DNA from: Zeus faber
Taxonomy: Eukaryota > Chordata > Actinopteri > Zeiformes > Zeidae
DNA length: 64,000 bases
Direction: 5' to 3'
Assembly (NCBI GenBank): GCA_960531495.1
Contig: OY482852.1
Coordinates: 9,239,212-9,303,211 of the forward strand
Positions 52,313-63,860 of the stretch are shown one piece after another (position 1 is the first letter of the stretch; each line of letters opens with the position of its first letter). A model generated the notes under the pieces. The model searched no databases. It saw only the letters and a list, made by a program, of their open reading frames with translations, and was not told the origin of the DNA. The position numbers were made by a program, and so were the translations under genes.

Positions 52313-53025
52313 GCATTATTCTAGAGGGTTTTATGACAAGGAGCGACCGTCCTACAGTAAATGTGCCGTCGCACCGCTGTCTCAGGTTCAGGTTACCATG
52401 GCGACAAGACAAGGCCACAAGACAACAACCGCCGCCAAAAACCGATTCTCTCGACGCCGTCCCAGACGCATTCCTGACACTCAGTGTGAATGAAAGACAA
52501 GCAGCTTTTATTTCGTCTCAAAACATGGAGGCCCCAGCCTCGGGGCGGCCAGACGGTCGTCCATTTTGGCGGAACGCTTCATATCTGAGGCAGGAATCGT
52601 TCGGTGCTTCAAGGTTTTTTTTTGTCATCTTTTTTTTTTTTTTACTTTAATTTCCTGAGTCTGGGAGAGCGAGAGGAGGGCGTGGCCCCGGCCCGTGGGC
52701 GGCGATGGCGAGGGGGGCGCGTCAGGGGGGCCCGAAGACGGGACGCAGCTCGTCCGTCCGCGGCGCGGAGGCAGACTTCGGATGAGGCGCCGGCGCCTGA
52801 GGGGAGGCGCCGGCGCCTGAATACTTTTTGGAAAAATCCAAATGAATCAACCGCCGGGAACATGGCTGAGGCGCCGTACAGTATGTATGCAGTGTGGTAC
52901 GTGTGCGCTGTAATCACTCCTGATTCTCTCTACACTCCCACTGTGCTGAGGTAAGGAGATTAAAAAAGGAATTTAAATCAAGGGATTTATACTCAGTGAA
53001 AGACGAACACTTCAACATGTGTGTG

Positions 53026-53029
<4 letters not shown>

Positions 53030-53057
<28 letters not shown>

Positions 53058-53106
53058 CACCGTATTTATATATATATATATATATATACCGTATTTATTT
53101 TTATAT
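53030..53106. repeat. Two (AT)n tracts flanking ACCGTATTT
   Basis: Two AT runs separated by ACACCGTATTT. A third AT run is at about 53510-53541. Confidence 0.9.
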
Positions 53107-53506
53107 ATCTCCTTATCCACCCTCGAAATCTGCTCCGTATTTCTTTTCAATCATCCGGAATCATCGGAGTACCAGGTCTTGTTGCCATGGAGGCCGCCCC
53201 TAAATCAAGTTTCGTCCAAGAGTCCTAATACGGTTATGGGCTTTATGAACAGAACATTTCATTATGGCCCCCGGAAACCTGATTATAGCTGTTTTTTGCC
53301 CTCGGACGATCGAGGGCCTTTTACCAGCCGCCCCGTCTTATTATAGAGGCCGGCGGAGCCAAAGTCGCTCGCGGACGCAGGAAAAATGGGCCGCTTCTTT
53401 ATTAAACCGCCGACGCTCGGGAGGTCGAAAACATTTCTGCGCGCTCGACCCTTCCTGGTGCTCCTCTTCAAAGTGGTCTCAAATATTACACATAGTATAC
53501 GCAGCC

Positions 53507-53547
<41 letters not shown>

Positions 53548-53745
53548 TTATGTAGCAGCAAGGCTTACAAGGAGACTGATTATGTAGTCTGGAATAAACC
53601 CTTTATCGTTCCTTTCCCCTTGGAGCTTGAGCGTCCTCCTCTCTTCCCTTCTCTCCTCTCGTTTGAGGAGCTCCGCTGTCGTGTGCACCAACAAACGCAA
53701 ACGCTTACAAAAGGCCGACTGTCAGATGTTGCCAAAACGGCCCCC

Positions 53746-53747
<2 letters not shown>

Positions 53748-53805
<58 letters not shown>
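53748..53805. repeat. (CA)n microsatellite
   Basis: About 28 CA units; followed at 53976-54027 by a (GA)n tract of about 25 units. Confidence 0.95.
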
Positions 53806-53806
<1 letters not shown>

Positions 53807-53974
53807 AACAATGTCTGATAGTTAGTGTGTTTACAGCGCGCGGCTGCAAAGGGCTGGTGGCATTCCAGTAGACGGGGAAAAAAGTCCAAAATCTTTCGGG
53901 TGGTAGGCGGCTCTTATGGAAATCAGATGTTGTTTTTGCCGCAAGATCAAGGAGGGAGAGATACAATTCCAGTT

Positions 53975-54028
<54 letters not shown>

Positions 54029-54603
54029 GCATCTGGATTAACCCTTTTTTTCCCTTCCCCTCCGGAGGTGGAGTGGGCCGGGGGAGCCCGCAGGGGAGCG
54101 GCGGTGGCGTCGCCGACTCCCATGAATCTGCCGCGCCCCTCGTGCGCGGAGGCCGCAGGGCAGCGCAGAGTGCGACGGGGCCCCCCCGGCGAGCTCCCGG
54201 CGGCGGTGACGGGCTCCTGACCCGCGGTGGGAGCCTTTCGGCGGAGCCTGAGAAAGATCTCGCTAATTCGACCCCACCCCCCCACCCCCACAGCGTGCAG
54301 CGGATTGACAATCGATCAGACTTTGAAGCTCCTTATCCGCTGACATCACAGACGTCGAAGACGGAGCGCAAGATGAATCCCTCCGTCAGTTTTTTTTCAC
54401 CACCCTGCCCGAAGGGTTTCATGGCACTTCTCCCCCCTCCCTCCCCAGTTTTGACGGAAGGTAAAGTTTCCGACACGCAGCGCGATCCACGAAGACTTTC
54501 CCTGCGTCTCCGCCGTCGGAGCCGCCGTTCACATTACAAAGCTCCGCGTCAGATCACACGGAGAGACCGGGGGCTCAGGGAGACCTTCCCGTCTCGCATG
54601 GGG

Positions 54604-54617
54604 CAGCAGGGGGCGCT
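54604..54617 (+). promoter_or_regulatory. CTCF-like motif
   Basis: AGCAGGGGGCGCTA, preceded by GGGC, fits the CTCF core with a small mismatch at the left side. It has the same orientation as the site at 35408. Confidence 0.35.
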
Positions 54618-55402
54618 AGCGGGCTGGAAACGGAGGAGCCCCCCCCCCCCCCCCCCCCCACCCCTCCGGACGTTTGTTTTTTTTTTCAAAGGGGGAACTG
54701 GGTTGGAACTCGGAAGACTTGAGCTCTCTGTTTGCAAGGTCTCGCCCTTCCACCACACAAACACTGTTCTCACAAAATCAGACCGGAAGGGAGAAAAAAA
54801 AAACAACCAACAAAAAAAAACAAACCAGACAGAATTCCTTGCAACTGCATTGTTTATAGTTCGTGTCAGATGAAGCATCCACTTCAAAACCTGGCGGCCT
54901 TCTCCTCGCCACTCTATGCAATATTCCCCGCGCCAAATTTTTAGCGCGGGACTTTTAAGATACTGTATCGCTTGCCGGACGTTGCATAAGACGCTGCTGC
55001 GTCTTTCGCCGCTGTGGGAGCGGGATCGTAGCGGCTAAACAATGCTGCGGAACAAATAACAAGTACAAATAAAAAATAAAGTCACTGTCCTTATACTATA
55101 TAAGAGCAAAAAAAATAAAATTGGCAAATAGCGGCCGTACATAAAAAGTAGATTTTTTTTTTTCCAGACTTGATTATACGTCTCTCTTTAAATGTCACTT
55201 TTGCAACAATAGCTCTAATTACACAGAGGTGCTTTAACATTAAAGTGCCTCTTATTACCACAAAGCCACGTTTGCTGCCTTTTGTGCTTGTGGGCTCCTT
55301 GGCCTGCGCTGTTTTAAAGTGTTTCCAGCACTTTTCAGAGACTCTTTGGTTGCAAATTCAATGGCCTTTATTTCTCCTCCTGCACTTCTGTTCTTCATAC
55401 TA

Positions 55403-55982
55403 CAGTGGTACCTCGACTTACGTCTGTAATTCGTTCTATAAGAACGGTCGTAAGTTAAAACAGTCGTATGTCGAAGCAAATTTTCCCATATACACCACGC
55501 TCCTATTTTTCTATGATTTCCTTCTTAGTCTCAATGGGAATCATTGCCTTTTTCTTTTTCCCAACATCCTTCTTCTTAGGACTCTCATGAAGGCTGAAAA
55601 TAAACAAAATACACAGCACGAACACAGTAAATATGAAAAAAATATCGATAAGCCACAAACTGACTGACTACTGACCGACTGCTGACTGGCCGCTGACTGA
55701 CCTCTGACTGACCGCTGACTGACCGCTGACTGACTGCTGACTGACTGCTGAATGACTGCTGAATGACTGCTCACTGACCGCTGACTGACTGCTGACTGAC
55801 TGCTGACTGACTGCTGAATGACTGCTGACTGACTGCTGACTGACTGCTGACTGGCCAACTGCAAATTTCCACGGTCGTATCTTGGAGCAGTCGGTCGCAA
55901 GTCGATACAAATTTTTGCAACTATCGCCACTCGTATCTTGGATTAGTCGTAAGTAGATGCAGAGTAAGTCGAGGTTCCACTG
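55403..55982 (-). mobile_element. Tigger/pogo-like MITE with an internal minisatellite
   Basis: Terminal inverted repeats CAGTGGTACCTCGACTTACG (left) and its near-exact inverse ending CCACTG (right) are flanked by TA on both sides (55401-55402, 55983-55984), the Tc1/mariner-pogo target duplication. On the minus strand about 55610-55495 a frame reads ESPKKKDVGKKKKAM, then ETKKEIIEK, stop, ERGV. This resembles the N-terminal psq-type helix-turn-helix of Tigger transposases, with an in-frame stop. The rest of the transposase is absent. The interior from about 55665 to 55855 is an 11-bp minisatellite. Confidence 0.8.
55665..55855 (+). repeat. 11-bp minisatellite (CTGACTGACTG-type)
   Basis: About 17 tandem copies of an 11-bp unit, variants of GCTGACTGACT. 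It is open in several frames and reads as Ser/Gln/Val repeats on the minus strand. It lies wholly inside the Tigger-like MITE. Confidence 0.85.
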
Positions 55983-55999
55983 TACTGACTAATACTGAC

Positions 56000-58849
56000 A
56001 CGGTCCTTGGGGAAATTTGAAATCCAACCCTGAAAGGTATTCATCCAATGTTTGGGTATAAGGTTTCGGTGGATCTTCTTTTGGCGGGGAAATTCCATTC
56101 TAAATGTTTGTCAAGGTCACTTTGATCAGAGGATTTGAAACCCTTTTATTTGTAGAAGAGACTCCAGGATGGAATTGATCTTTAGGGTAATTTACCCCTC
56201 AAACATATCTTTAAATTTTTGATAAGGCAAAATAGCTTCAAAATACACTTTAAAGTTTCATTTCAATTCGTAAATGTAAAACAAAGGCTGTTTCTGGGCA
56301 AAAAAAAATTAAACATAATGACAAGCAGTCGGCTGACCTATGACATTTATTTTTATTTTTCTTCTTTAAGTGGAAGCCCGGGCCTGCTTAGGTGGCCACT
56401 CTTGGGCTCCAGAGGCTCTTATCATGTTAATAGCAGGAACGTTGTTAAGCTACTTTACATTAAATTTGACACATTCTGCTCAAATGATGTCGTTAGTCAT
56501 TGATCTAGAAAGGAGAGCGGTCTCATTTGGCTCGCATGACCCCCCCAGAGAGGTCCCTAAACCTAACCCAACAGGAGATCGATCCTCCGCTTCAGAGTTA
56601 ATGATGACATCCCTTCCAAGCTGGCCTAATGATCATTTTGTGTTTTAATTTGCACCTATGGTGTGACTACTGATGAATCGGTGGGCGAGAAGCAAACAGC
56701 CTCCCGGGGCATACGTTCCGTTTCTCGGGCACCGCATGTGCAAAAGGACAGCGATGGCCGCGAGTGAGCGGCCATTGCCGTCCCGAAGCCACCGTCCTCT
56801 GGCTCCGCGCCGGAGAATCCCCGTATCATTCTGCGACGAGGAGCTGCCTTTTATCCTATGGAGGTAAAAAGAAAGGGATATCATTATAAGACGTGCATCA
56901 TTAAATGGAGGCTAATGGCTCGTCTTTAGCGCCTCAGCCCTACGCCGCCGCCGCCGCAGACATCAGTGCTCAGCAGAGTCAGCGCTGATTGCCGCCAGAG
57001 CATCGGCATCACTTAACTTCACATTAAATAGCCTCTGCTCCGTCTGCTTTGAGCCAGGCCAGGAGAGGAGAAATAGGAAGATTAATGAAAGCGGGACGGA
57101 TTCCCGTTCCCTTCCTTTCTTCCGCGGGGGCAGGAGGGGAAGAGGAACGTTTGAACTAAGGAAGTGAAAGACAAAGTTTGATCACGCGGCGCAGATAGTC
57201 GTGGATGGTAAACTGTCGATACGGGAGAACGCTCACTTTTTCAGTGCTTGTGCACACCCCTTGGGTCTCTGATGGGCCTTCCAACACACAAACTGTGTAA
57301 TAAGACAACTCAGTCAGTTTTTCGTGGGGTCTCTATTTCAGAAAACATGTCATTCAGCCAGCCGTTCAGATTTGCCTCCCCTTCCTATGTCACTTGGAGA
57401 CTCATTAGAATCAGAACTGCCCCCACATCTGAGTATCTCCACCTGCGGCTGGAGGAATACCGAAGGTTTTGCCATTTTTTCACGCATTATGTCAAAGCTA
57501 CAGTAAGAGCTAAGCATGGGAATTGCTCTGTTGGCTGCACAGACCAGCACAAATCTTTTGAAAGAAATGGGAATCAATAACAACTGTCTGTGACAAAACT
57601 GCAGACGACAATGAAATGAAATGTAATAGTTTGAAAAATAATTGCAATTATAATTGCAATAATAATTGTTTCTTTTGCCGTTTTTGAGGCAGACCTGTCA
57701 ACCCTCCTGGTCTTTCCGGGATTCTCCCATATTTGACCCCTATCTCCTGCTGTCCTCCCCTTTAAATATTTCCCATAATTCTTCCGTATTTAGCTATGCA
57801 ATCGGCTGTGCGTTTCGCCATACAAAACCAATAAAAACAGTGTGTTTTTATTGCAGATGTATTTATTTCCTCAGTTTCCTCATTGAATTAAAAAAAAAAG
57901 CCCCTTGTGTAATGGGGTGACGTAGAAAGCCCCCAAGCCACAAACACTTCCGGAATGATGGGTGGGATTAGCAGGTCATTTGCATTTAAAGCGACACACA
58001 CACACACACACAGAAACCGAACATCGAGAACAGGAGGGGTATTAGAGGCAGGTTATAATGGCTAGAACGCATTATCTGAGTGGCATTTTCAGCACGAAAC
58101 TTGAAAAAAAATCTTATGGGGACCTCAGAGATCTATATAAACTTGTTGAAAAGGAGTATAATACTGTATTGGGACCTTGAAGATTTTCACTATTGAACAA
58201 TTCTTGTTAAAGCATCCAGTCATTCATTAAATTCATCGAAAATGAAAATCGACTACTTTATTATTTATTGGAATGAGTGGCCCCGGTGATCCGCTGCCAC
58301 GCGTACTCCATCGGAAACGACCGGCGTAATTCAACATACCAGCTCTCCCGGGGCTCCACATAACACATGAGAAAAGATGCTCTGCTGAAAGAAGAGGAAA
58401 ACGGTAAAATGACGGAGCGATGAGCCTCATTACAGGTCCACTCAGTGGGAATTTCTCGATTTTAAGATGCATCGCGATGCAGATGTGGACGATTCTGAAA
58501 TTCTGAACAATCACCCCCCAAAAAAAAAAATCTGCCAATCACAAGCCACGCTCAGGACGTGCTGAGTGACGTCGACTGCGCCGTGATTCGCTCCACCCCG
58601 ATGATGATGTCGGCGAATTTATGGAAGTTGGGACGAACTTCCCCGCTAAGCCAGTTTAAGATGTGGCTCCTGCGGTCATGGTGCGACACCGTGGGTTGAC
58701 AAATCCATACAGGACGCAACGAACGCACGCACCACTGCTCACGCCGCGTCGGGGAACATGGAGAGAGTGGAGCCTCAGTTCCAGCCGTCTGACAGGCAGG
58801 GATTACAGACCATTACGGACGAAAGAGGCAGAGCTACCACCACCGTGAA
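56000..58849. other. Gene desert block, candidate regulatory DNA
   Basis: No exon recognised. 56390-56660, 56655-56880, 56900-57110 and 57250-57560 are unique and repeat-free with TAATGA/ATTAAT motifs. An apparent frame at 56673-56867 ends at GGAG|GTAAAAAG but has no recognisable domain. Confidence 0.4.
57690..57920. mobile_element. Possible DNA-transposon end
   Basis: GACCTGTCAACCCTCCTGGT, then CTTTCCGGGATTCTCCCATA, then TTTGACCCCTATCTCCTGC, resembles a dispersed teleost repeat end that I recall but cannot name securely. No transposase frame. Confidence 0.3.
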
Positions 58850-59023
58850 TGTTGATTGCGGTGTGGGGATGGTGTGGTTTGAGCAGCCACACCTGACCTG
58901 GATCTAGGTAACTGGGGTCCAGGATCAGAGTAGCTGCATACCTGTTGCTCGGTGGTTGTTCTAACGAGGAGCAGGTAATCCCCCCCCACACACACACACA
59001 CAGGAGAGGAGGCCGTTTCATGA
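58850..59023 (-). repeat. Dispersed repeat, copy B
   Basis: Inverse-orientation copy of the 42490-42665 repeat, with short indels (an extra TGGACC-like insertion before the shared AGTTACCTAGATCCAGGTCA). Copies differ mainly by substitutions and by the GT/G tract length. Confidence 0.7.
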
Positions 59024-59109
59024 CACCTGTCTATCTACTCATGGGATAATTCCACCTAGCCCTCTCTCTACAACAAACCGGTGTCTACAACCTCATCTTC
59101 TGTGTCTCA

Positions 59110-59285
59110 TGCACTCAGCATCTCAGAGCACGATGTGAGGAGGGCTCCAAGACGAGGTGAACACCGGGAAAGCAGCCGGTCCGGGCAGCATCCCCGGACA
59201 TGTTGGGAAGACCTGTGCCGACCTGCTTCCCCAGTGTTCACCATCATATTCACCCTCTACCTGCGGCAGGCCTTGGTGTCTCTAT
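59110..59285 (+). pseudogene. Short LINE reverse-transcriptase fragment
   Basis: Shifting frames on the plus strand encode ISEHDVRRAP, then VNTGKAAGPGSIPGHV, then PVFTIIFTLYLRQAL. This matches the early RT region that the neighbouring L2 copy carries on the opposite strand, but it is more diverged and has at least two frameshifts. It is an older, independent insertion about 200 bp from the end of that copy. Confidence 0.7.
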
Positions 59286-59410
59286 AGAAAATTGGGGATG
59301 CGATACATTGAGATGCATGGAGAATCGTTGACAGGCGAATTGTAGTCAAATCGAAATGCGAGGCCAGTGAAGATTCTCACCTCTACCAATCAGTGCATTC
59401 TTGTTGGTAA

Positions 59411-59475
59411 AAGGCGGACCCCGCCACCAACAATGGAAACAGTATAGAGGAGCACGTGCATAACACTCATACATT
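59411..59475 (+). repeat. Short dispersed repeat, copy 2
   Basis: Second copy of the repeat at 30236-30300. It lies immediately next to the 3' tail of the minus-strand L2 element. Confidence 0.6.
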
Positions 59476-59480
59476 GAATG

Positions 59481-62045
59481 TTCAAGATTCAAGATTCAAG
59501 AGGTTTATTCGTCACATACATTAGATACTTTCATACATATATGCAGTGAAATGTAATGCAACGCCCACGGTGATTACACACAATATGTCCTAGACAGAAC
59601 ACAGTAGCTGCCTAAGAAAATTTCTTTCTACTAGACCAACCAACTGATTCCTAAAACATAATACACTAAGTCGAATACTTATAGAATAAGATAAAAATAT
59701 ATAGAATAAAATAAAATAAAATAAAATAAAATGGAATAGATAAAGGGAATAGGCTTACATATATAGGATAGGACAGTACAGAAGGTAGTGGAGCCTATGT
59801 GTGTGGCTCAGTGAGGACCCCTGGTGAGGTCAGCATTGACAGTTCTAATGGCTTGCGGGAAGAAACTCAGTCTCAGTCTCTCTGTCCTCGCTGTGTGACT
59901 GCGGAGGCGCTTGCCAGACCGTAGCAGCTGGAATAGTCCGTTGTTGAGATGATGAGGATCCTTCATGATCCTGCAGGCTCTGCTACTACTACCTCCTGGT
60001 GTATAAGTCCTGCAGGGAGGAGAGGGTAGCTCCAGTGGTAGGTTCAGCTGAACGCACCACCCTCTGCAGGGCCCGCCTGTCCTGAGCAGTACAGTTCCCA
60101 AACCCGGCAGTGATGTTGCCTGTCAGGATGCTCTCCACCGCTCCACAGTAGAAGGACTTGAGGATCCTCACCGAGACCCGGAATTTCCTCAGCTGTCTGA
60201 GGTGGTAAAGACGCTGCCTCGCCTTTCTCACAAGAGTGTCTGTTGGTAAAGTCCATGTAAAGTCCTCTGTGATGTGGACTCCCAGGTACTTGAAGCTGCT
60301 CACCCTGTCGACAGAAGTCCCATTAATCACCAAGGGCGTGTGCGTCCTCGATTGTGATCCTCGCCTAAAGTCCACAATCAGCTCCTTAGTTTTGCTGACA
60401 TTCAGGTGGAGGCTGTTGTCCTGGCACCAGAGTGACAGCTCCACCTCCTCGCGGTAGACCTTCTCATCGCAGTCGGTGATCAGGCCCACGACCATGGTGT
60501 CGTCAGCAAACTTGATGGTGGTGTTGGAGCTGGACCTGGCCAGACAGTCATGTGTGTACAAGGAGTACAGTAGGGGGCTGAGGATGCAGCCCTGGGGGGA
60601 TCCTGTATTCAGGGTGAGGGAGCTGGACATGTGCTTCCCACCCTAACCACCTGGGGCCGGGCTGTGAGGAAGTCCAGGATCCAAGCACACAGCGGAGTAT
60701 TCAGTCCAAGCTCCATCAGCTTGGCAGGCAGTCCGGTGGAGACTATGGTGTTGAAAGCTGAACTGTAATCGATGAACAGCATTCTCACATAGGCCCCCTT
60801 CTGGCCATCCAGGTGCGTGAGGATGGTGTGCAGTACCTGGGAGACCGCGTCTGCACGCGAACTGCAACAGGTCCAAGGTGCGGGGGAGGGAAGCGCAGAT
60901 ATAATCCTTAATCAGCCTCTCGAAACACTTCATGACCACCGATGTGAGGGCCACCGGACGGTTGTCATTCAGGCAGGCAGGAGAGGCAATCTTCGGGACA
61001 GGAACGAAGGTGGACCTCTTGAAGCAGGACGGGACCACTGATTCAGCCAGGGAGATGTTGAATATTGTAGTGAACACCGGAGCTAGCTGGTAAGCACAGG
61101 TTTTCAGTACTCGCCCAGATATGCCGTCTGGGCCCGCAGCTTTCCTGGTGTTCACCCGCATCAGAGCCTTCCTGACGTCATGCACGTCCACTGAGACTGC
61201 TCGCTCATCCCCGGCGGGATAACTCCAATTAGCCGGCGAGCTAGCGGTGCTGTTGCCAGACTCGAACCGCGCATAAAAGGAGTTCAGCTCGTTGGCTAGG
61301 GAGGCTTCCACACTCATGACTGGGAAGGTCATGGAAGGTCAGGGAAGCTGCTCTTGTAGTTTGTTATCGTCCGCAGCCCCTCCCACAAGCGTCTTGTGTC
61401 CCCCCGCACCATCTGTAGCTCCACAGTCTCCCTGTGTGTCCGTTTAGCGTCCTTCACTGCCCTCCGCAGATTGTACTATACCGCTTTGTAATTGTCCATA
61501 TTTCCGGATACAAGACCGTCGTTGTAAGCGGCCGTGCGGGCATTCAGAGCGCAGCGGATGGATTTGTCAACCCACGGTTTCTGGTTTGGAAATATCCGAA
61601 CTTTCACCGTGGGAACGATGCTGTCCGCTAACGTAGCCACGAAGCTCACCCGTACGTCCATAAACTCGCTGACTTCACTTGAACTTGATTGGAACATGTC
61701 CCAGTCTATGTTAGCGAGTGCATCCTGAAGCGCAGCCTCTGATTGGTCCGTCCACCGCTTCACTTCCCTCCTCACCACCAGTTTGCGCGATCAGAGGCCT
61801 GTAAACGGGAACCAGCGAGATCGTGGCGTGATCCGATTTCCAGAAAGCAGGGAGCGAGACGGTCTTGTATCCGTTCTTGTAAGGTGTGTAACAATGGTCC
61901 ACAGTTCTATCTCCCCTGGTGGCACACGTGATGTGTTGGTGGAAATAAGGCAGAACTTTTTTAAGGTTCGCTTTGTTAAAGTCCCCAGTCACCACCACAG
62001 CCGCGTCGTGTTCTCCTATAAAGTCCCAGCTGGATAAAGTACGAT
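59481..62045 (-). mobile_element. L2-type LINE, partial ORF2 with endonuclease and reverse transcriptase
   Basis: The element reads leftwards. From about 62045 it has the C-terminal part of an AP endonuclease (TGDFN, VDHCY, SDHATISLV), then a linker, then reverse transcriptase (NTRKAAGPDGISGRVLK; RPVALTSVVMKCFERL; GSPQGCILSPLLY; FADDTMVV, the catalytic motif; VSSFKYLGVHI), then the same C-terminal tail as the 28.1-kb copy. The frame is broken at least twice (near 60880 and 60635) and the 5' end is missing, so it is dead. The tail (59481-59500) is the reverse complement of TTGAATC repeats. Confidence 0.9.
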
Positions 62046-62925
62046 AAAGATTTTTTTTTTTTTTTAACAAAATAACCTGAATAATTTTCCCTTTAAACTC
62101 CTCCAGATTGAATGCATATTATGTTGTTTTTTGTTTTCCTCGGCATTAAGATGCAGGTGTAAATTCTCCCAAGTATCTATGGGAACAAAACAAGTCCCCT
62201 GTTGTTGTGCAGAATTTCTCCCATTCCACAACACTACATTCCGAGCCGCAGCTCCTCTGCCGTCCTCCCATCAGCTCTCACATTTGAGCAGCCATTTGCA
62301 GAGAGAGAGAGGGGGAGAGGTGGAGAGAGGTAGAGAGAGGGGGAGAGAGAGGACCATCAGTCGGCCGCCATGGTGAAGTCGAGCTCGGAGGAGTCCCACA
62401 GCATGGGTCATTGTATTAATCACATGCACAAAGCTGCCCAGAGTGTCCATTAGCAGACAATTGGCTTAATGAAACGGGGATTGCTGAGAATTTTAACTCC
62501 ATCTGCAGCTCTAAATGGAACTTCGAAACTGAAGGGAGCTAAATGAGTGCGCAAAATGAAACAAATGCATCCATTTGCATTTTAAGAATATTGCAGTGCT
62601 TATTATGTCTTCTCCATAACTATCAGACACTTATTCCACTCAACAGCAAGAACAAAAAACAAGAAGGGCCAGAACATGAGGTCATCTCACGTGTCTCATT
62701 ATTTTCCCAGACACCTTGCGGATTTAGGAGACTGAAGCACCTACATCCTCACTCCGTTCGACATGTGAATTAAAAAAGAAGAGACACTATAATGATTTAA
62801 GGAAAACAATACGATTTAATAACTTTATTTTATTGATTTATTTATGTCATCATTTTGACTTAGTATGTCATATGTCATTTTGAGATGCTATAATATTTTT
62901 TTCAGCGTTCTTAATATCTAATCTT

Positions 62926-62976
<51 letters not shown>

Positions 62977-63660
62977 TAAAAAAAATCTATATTTTCTTGA
63001 CCAAGCTTCACAATAATTGTAAAGTAAAACGGAATGAAGGACACAAAATTGGAAATGATGGGCTGAACAGACAGTCTCACAATGCTTTTTGTTGTTGTTG
63101 TTGTCGTTGAGATATTGCATTCAGAGATGTGCGTGGGTGCCCTTGAGCAGGACGGCAGGCCCGGCAGAGCCCTGCGGCACAGGGCGCACTTTGATTTGTC
63201 CCCAGCGTAAAGGACAGAGGAGTTATTGCCGCGCACGGCCGCCATATTGACTCGCGCACTCCCACCGGGAGACACGGAGAAACGCGTGTTCAGCGGCTTA
63301 TCCGGTGAATTTTAATGTTAAGGACGAATGTGGTGAAAAATAGAGGGGGGGGGGGGGAGAGGGAGACAACTACGTGATATTAATCACAGTCAGAAACCTA
63401 CGTGTCATTGTGACAAATGGCCAAGTCTGGCGAGCCTGTAGTGTCAGTAATTATATACAAATTAACTTGTCACGGCAGCGTGGGAGACTACAACCAGAGC
63501 TTTCTGCCTCCACCAAAACCATCCCCTGTTGCAAAACGATGCTGAGATCTGTTTTTTCTGACGACGTCGACGCATATTTTCATTTCCTTGTCCGTGCAGA
63601 AAAACACACGTAATCGCCGAAGAATCCCACCACGAATGGGCTCCGAAACAAATACTGCAT
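62046..63660. other. Gene desert block, candidate conserved element
   Basis: 62380-62660 is unique, repeat-free sequence dense in homeodomain-type cores (TATTAAT, CAATTGGCTTAATGA, CATTTGCATTTTAA). The rest is AT-rich with an ATT microsatellite. No exon recognised. Confidence 0.4.
62928..62974. repeat. (ATT)n microsatellite
   Basis: About 15 ATT triplets. Confidence 0.95.
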
Positions 63661-63860
63661 NNNNNNNNNNNNNNNNNNNNNNNNNNNNNNNNNNNNNNNN
63701 NNNNNNNNNNNNNNNNNNNNNNNNNNNNNNNNNNNNNNNNNNNNNNNNNNNNNNNNNNNNNNNNNNNNNNNNNNNNNNNNNNNNNNNNNNNNNNNNNNNN
63801 NNNNNNNNNNNNNNNNNNNNNNNNNNNNNNNNNNNNNNNNNNNNNNNNNNNNNNNNNNNN
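63661..63860. other. Assembly gap, 200 N
   Basis: Exactly 200 undefined bases, probably a placeholder of fixed length. Frames that span it are meaningless. Confidence 1.

Larger units (their letters stand above)
49790..55402. other. Gene desert block
   Basis: No exon recognised. Unique segments at 50580-50720 and 53160-53310 look like candidate conserved elements. Elsewhere there are microsatellites, homopolymer runs (C-run near 54640-54659) and a CpG-rich patch at 52020-52160 and 52680-52830. Confidence 0.45.

Noticed and set aside
53580-54873. Long frames of 243 and 266 aa
   Set aside because: Both run through (CA)n, (GA)n and C-run tracts and have no domain or splice logic.
55170-55667. 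165-aa plus-strand frame
   Set aside because: It crosses the left end of the Tigger-like MITE and has no domain; chance open frame in AT-rich DNA.
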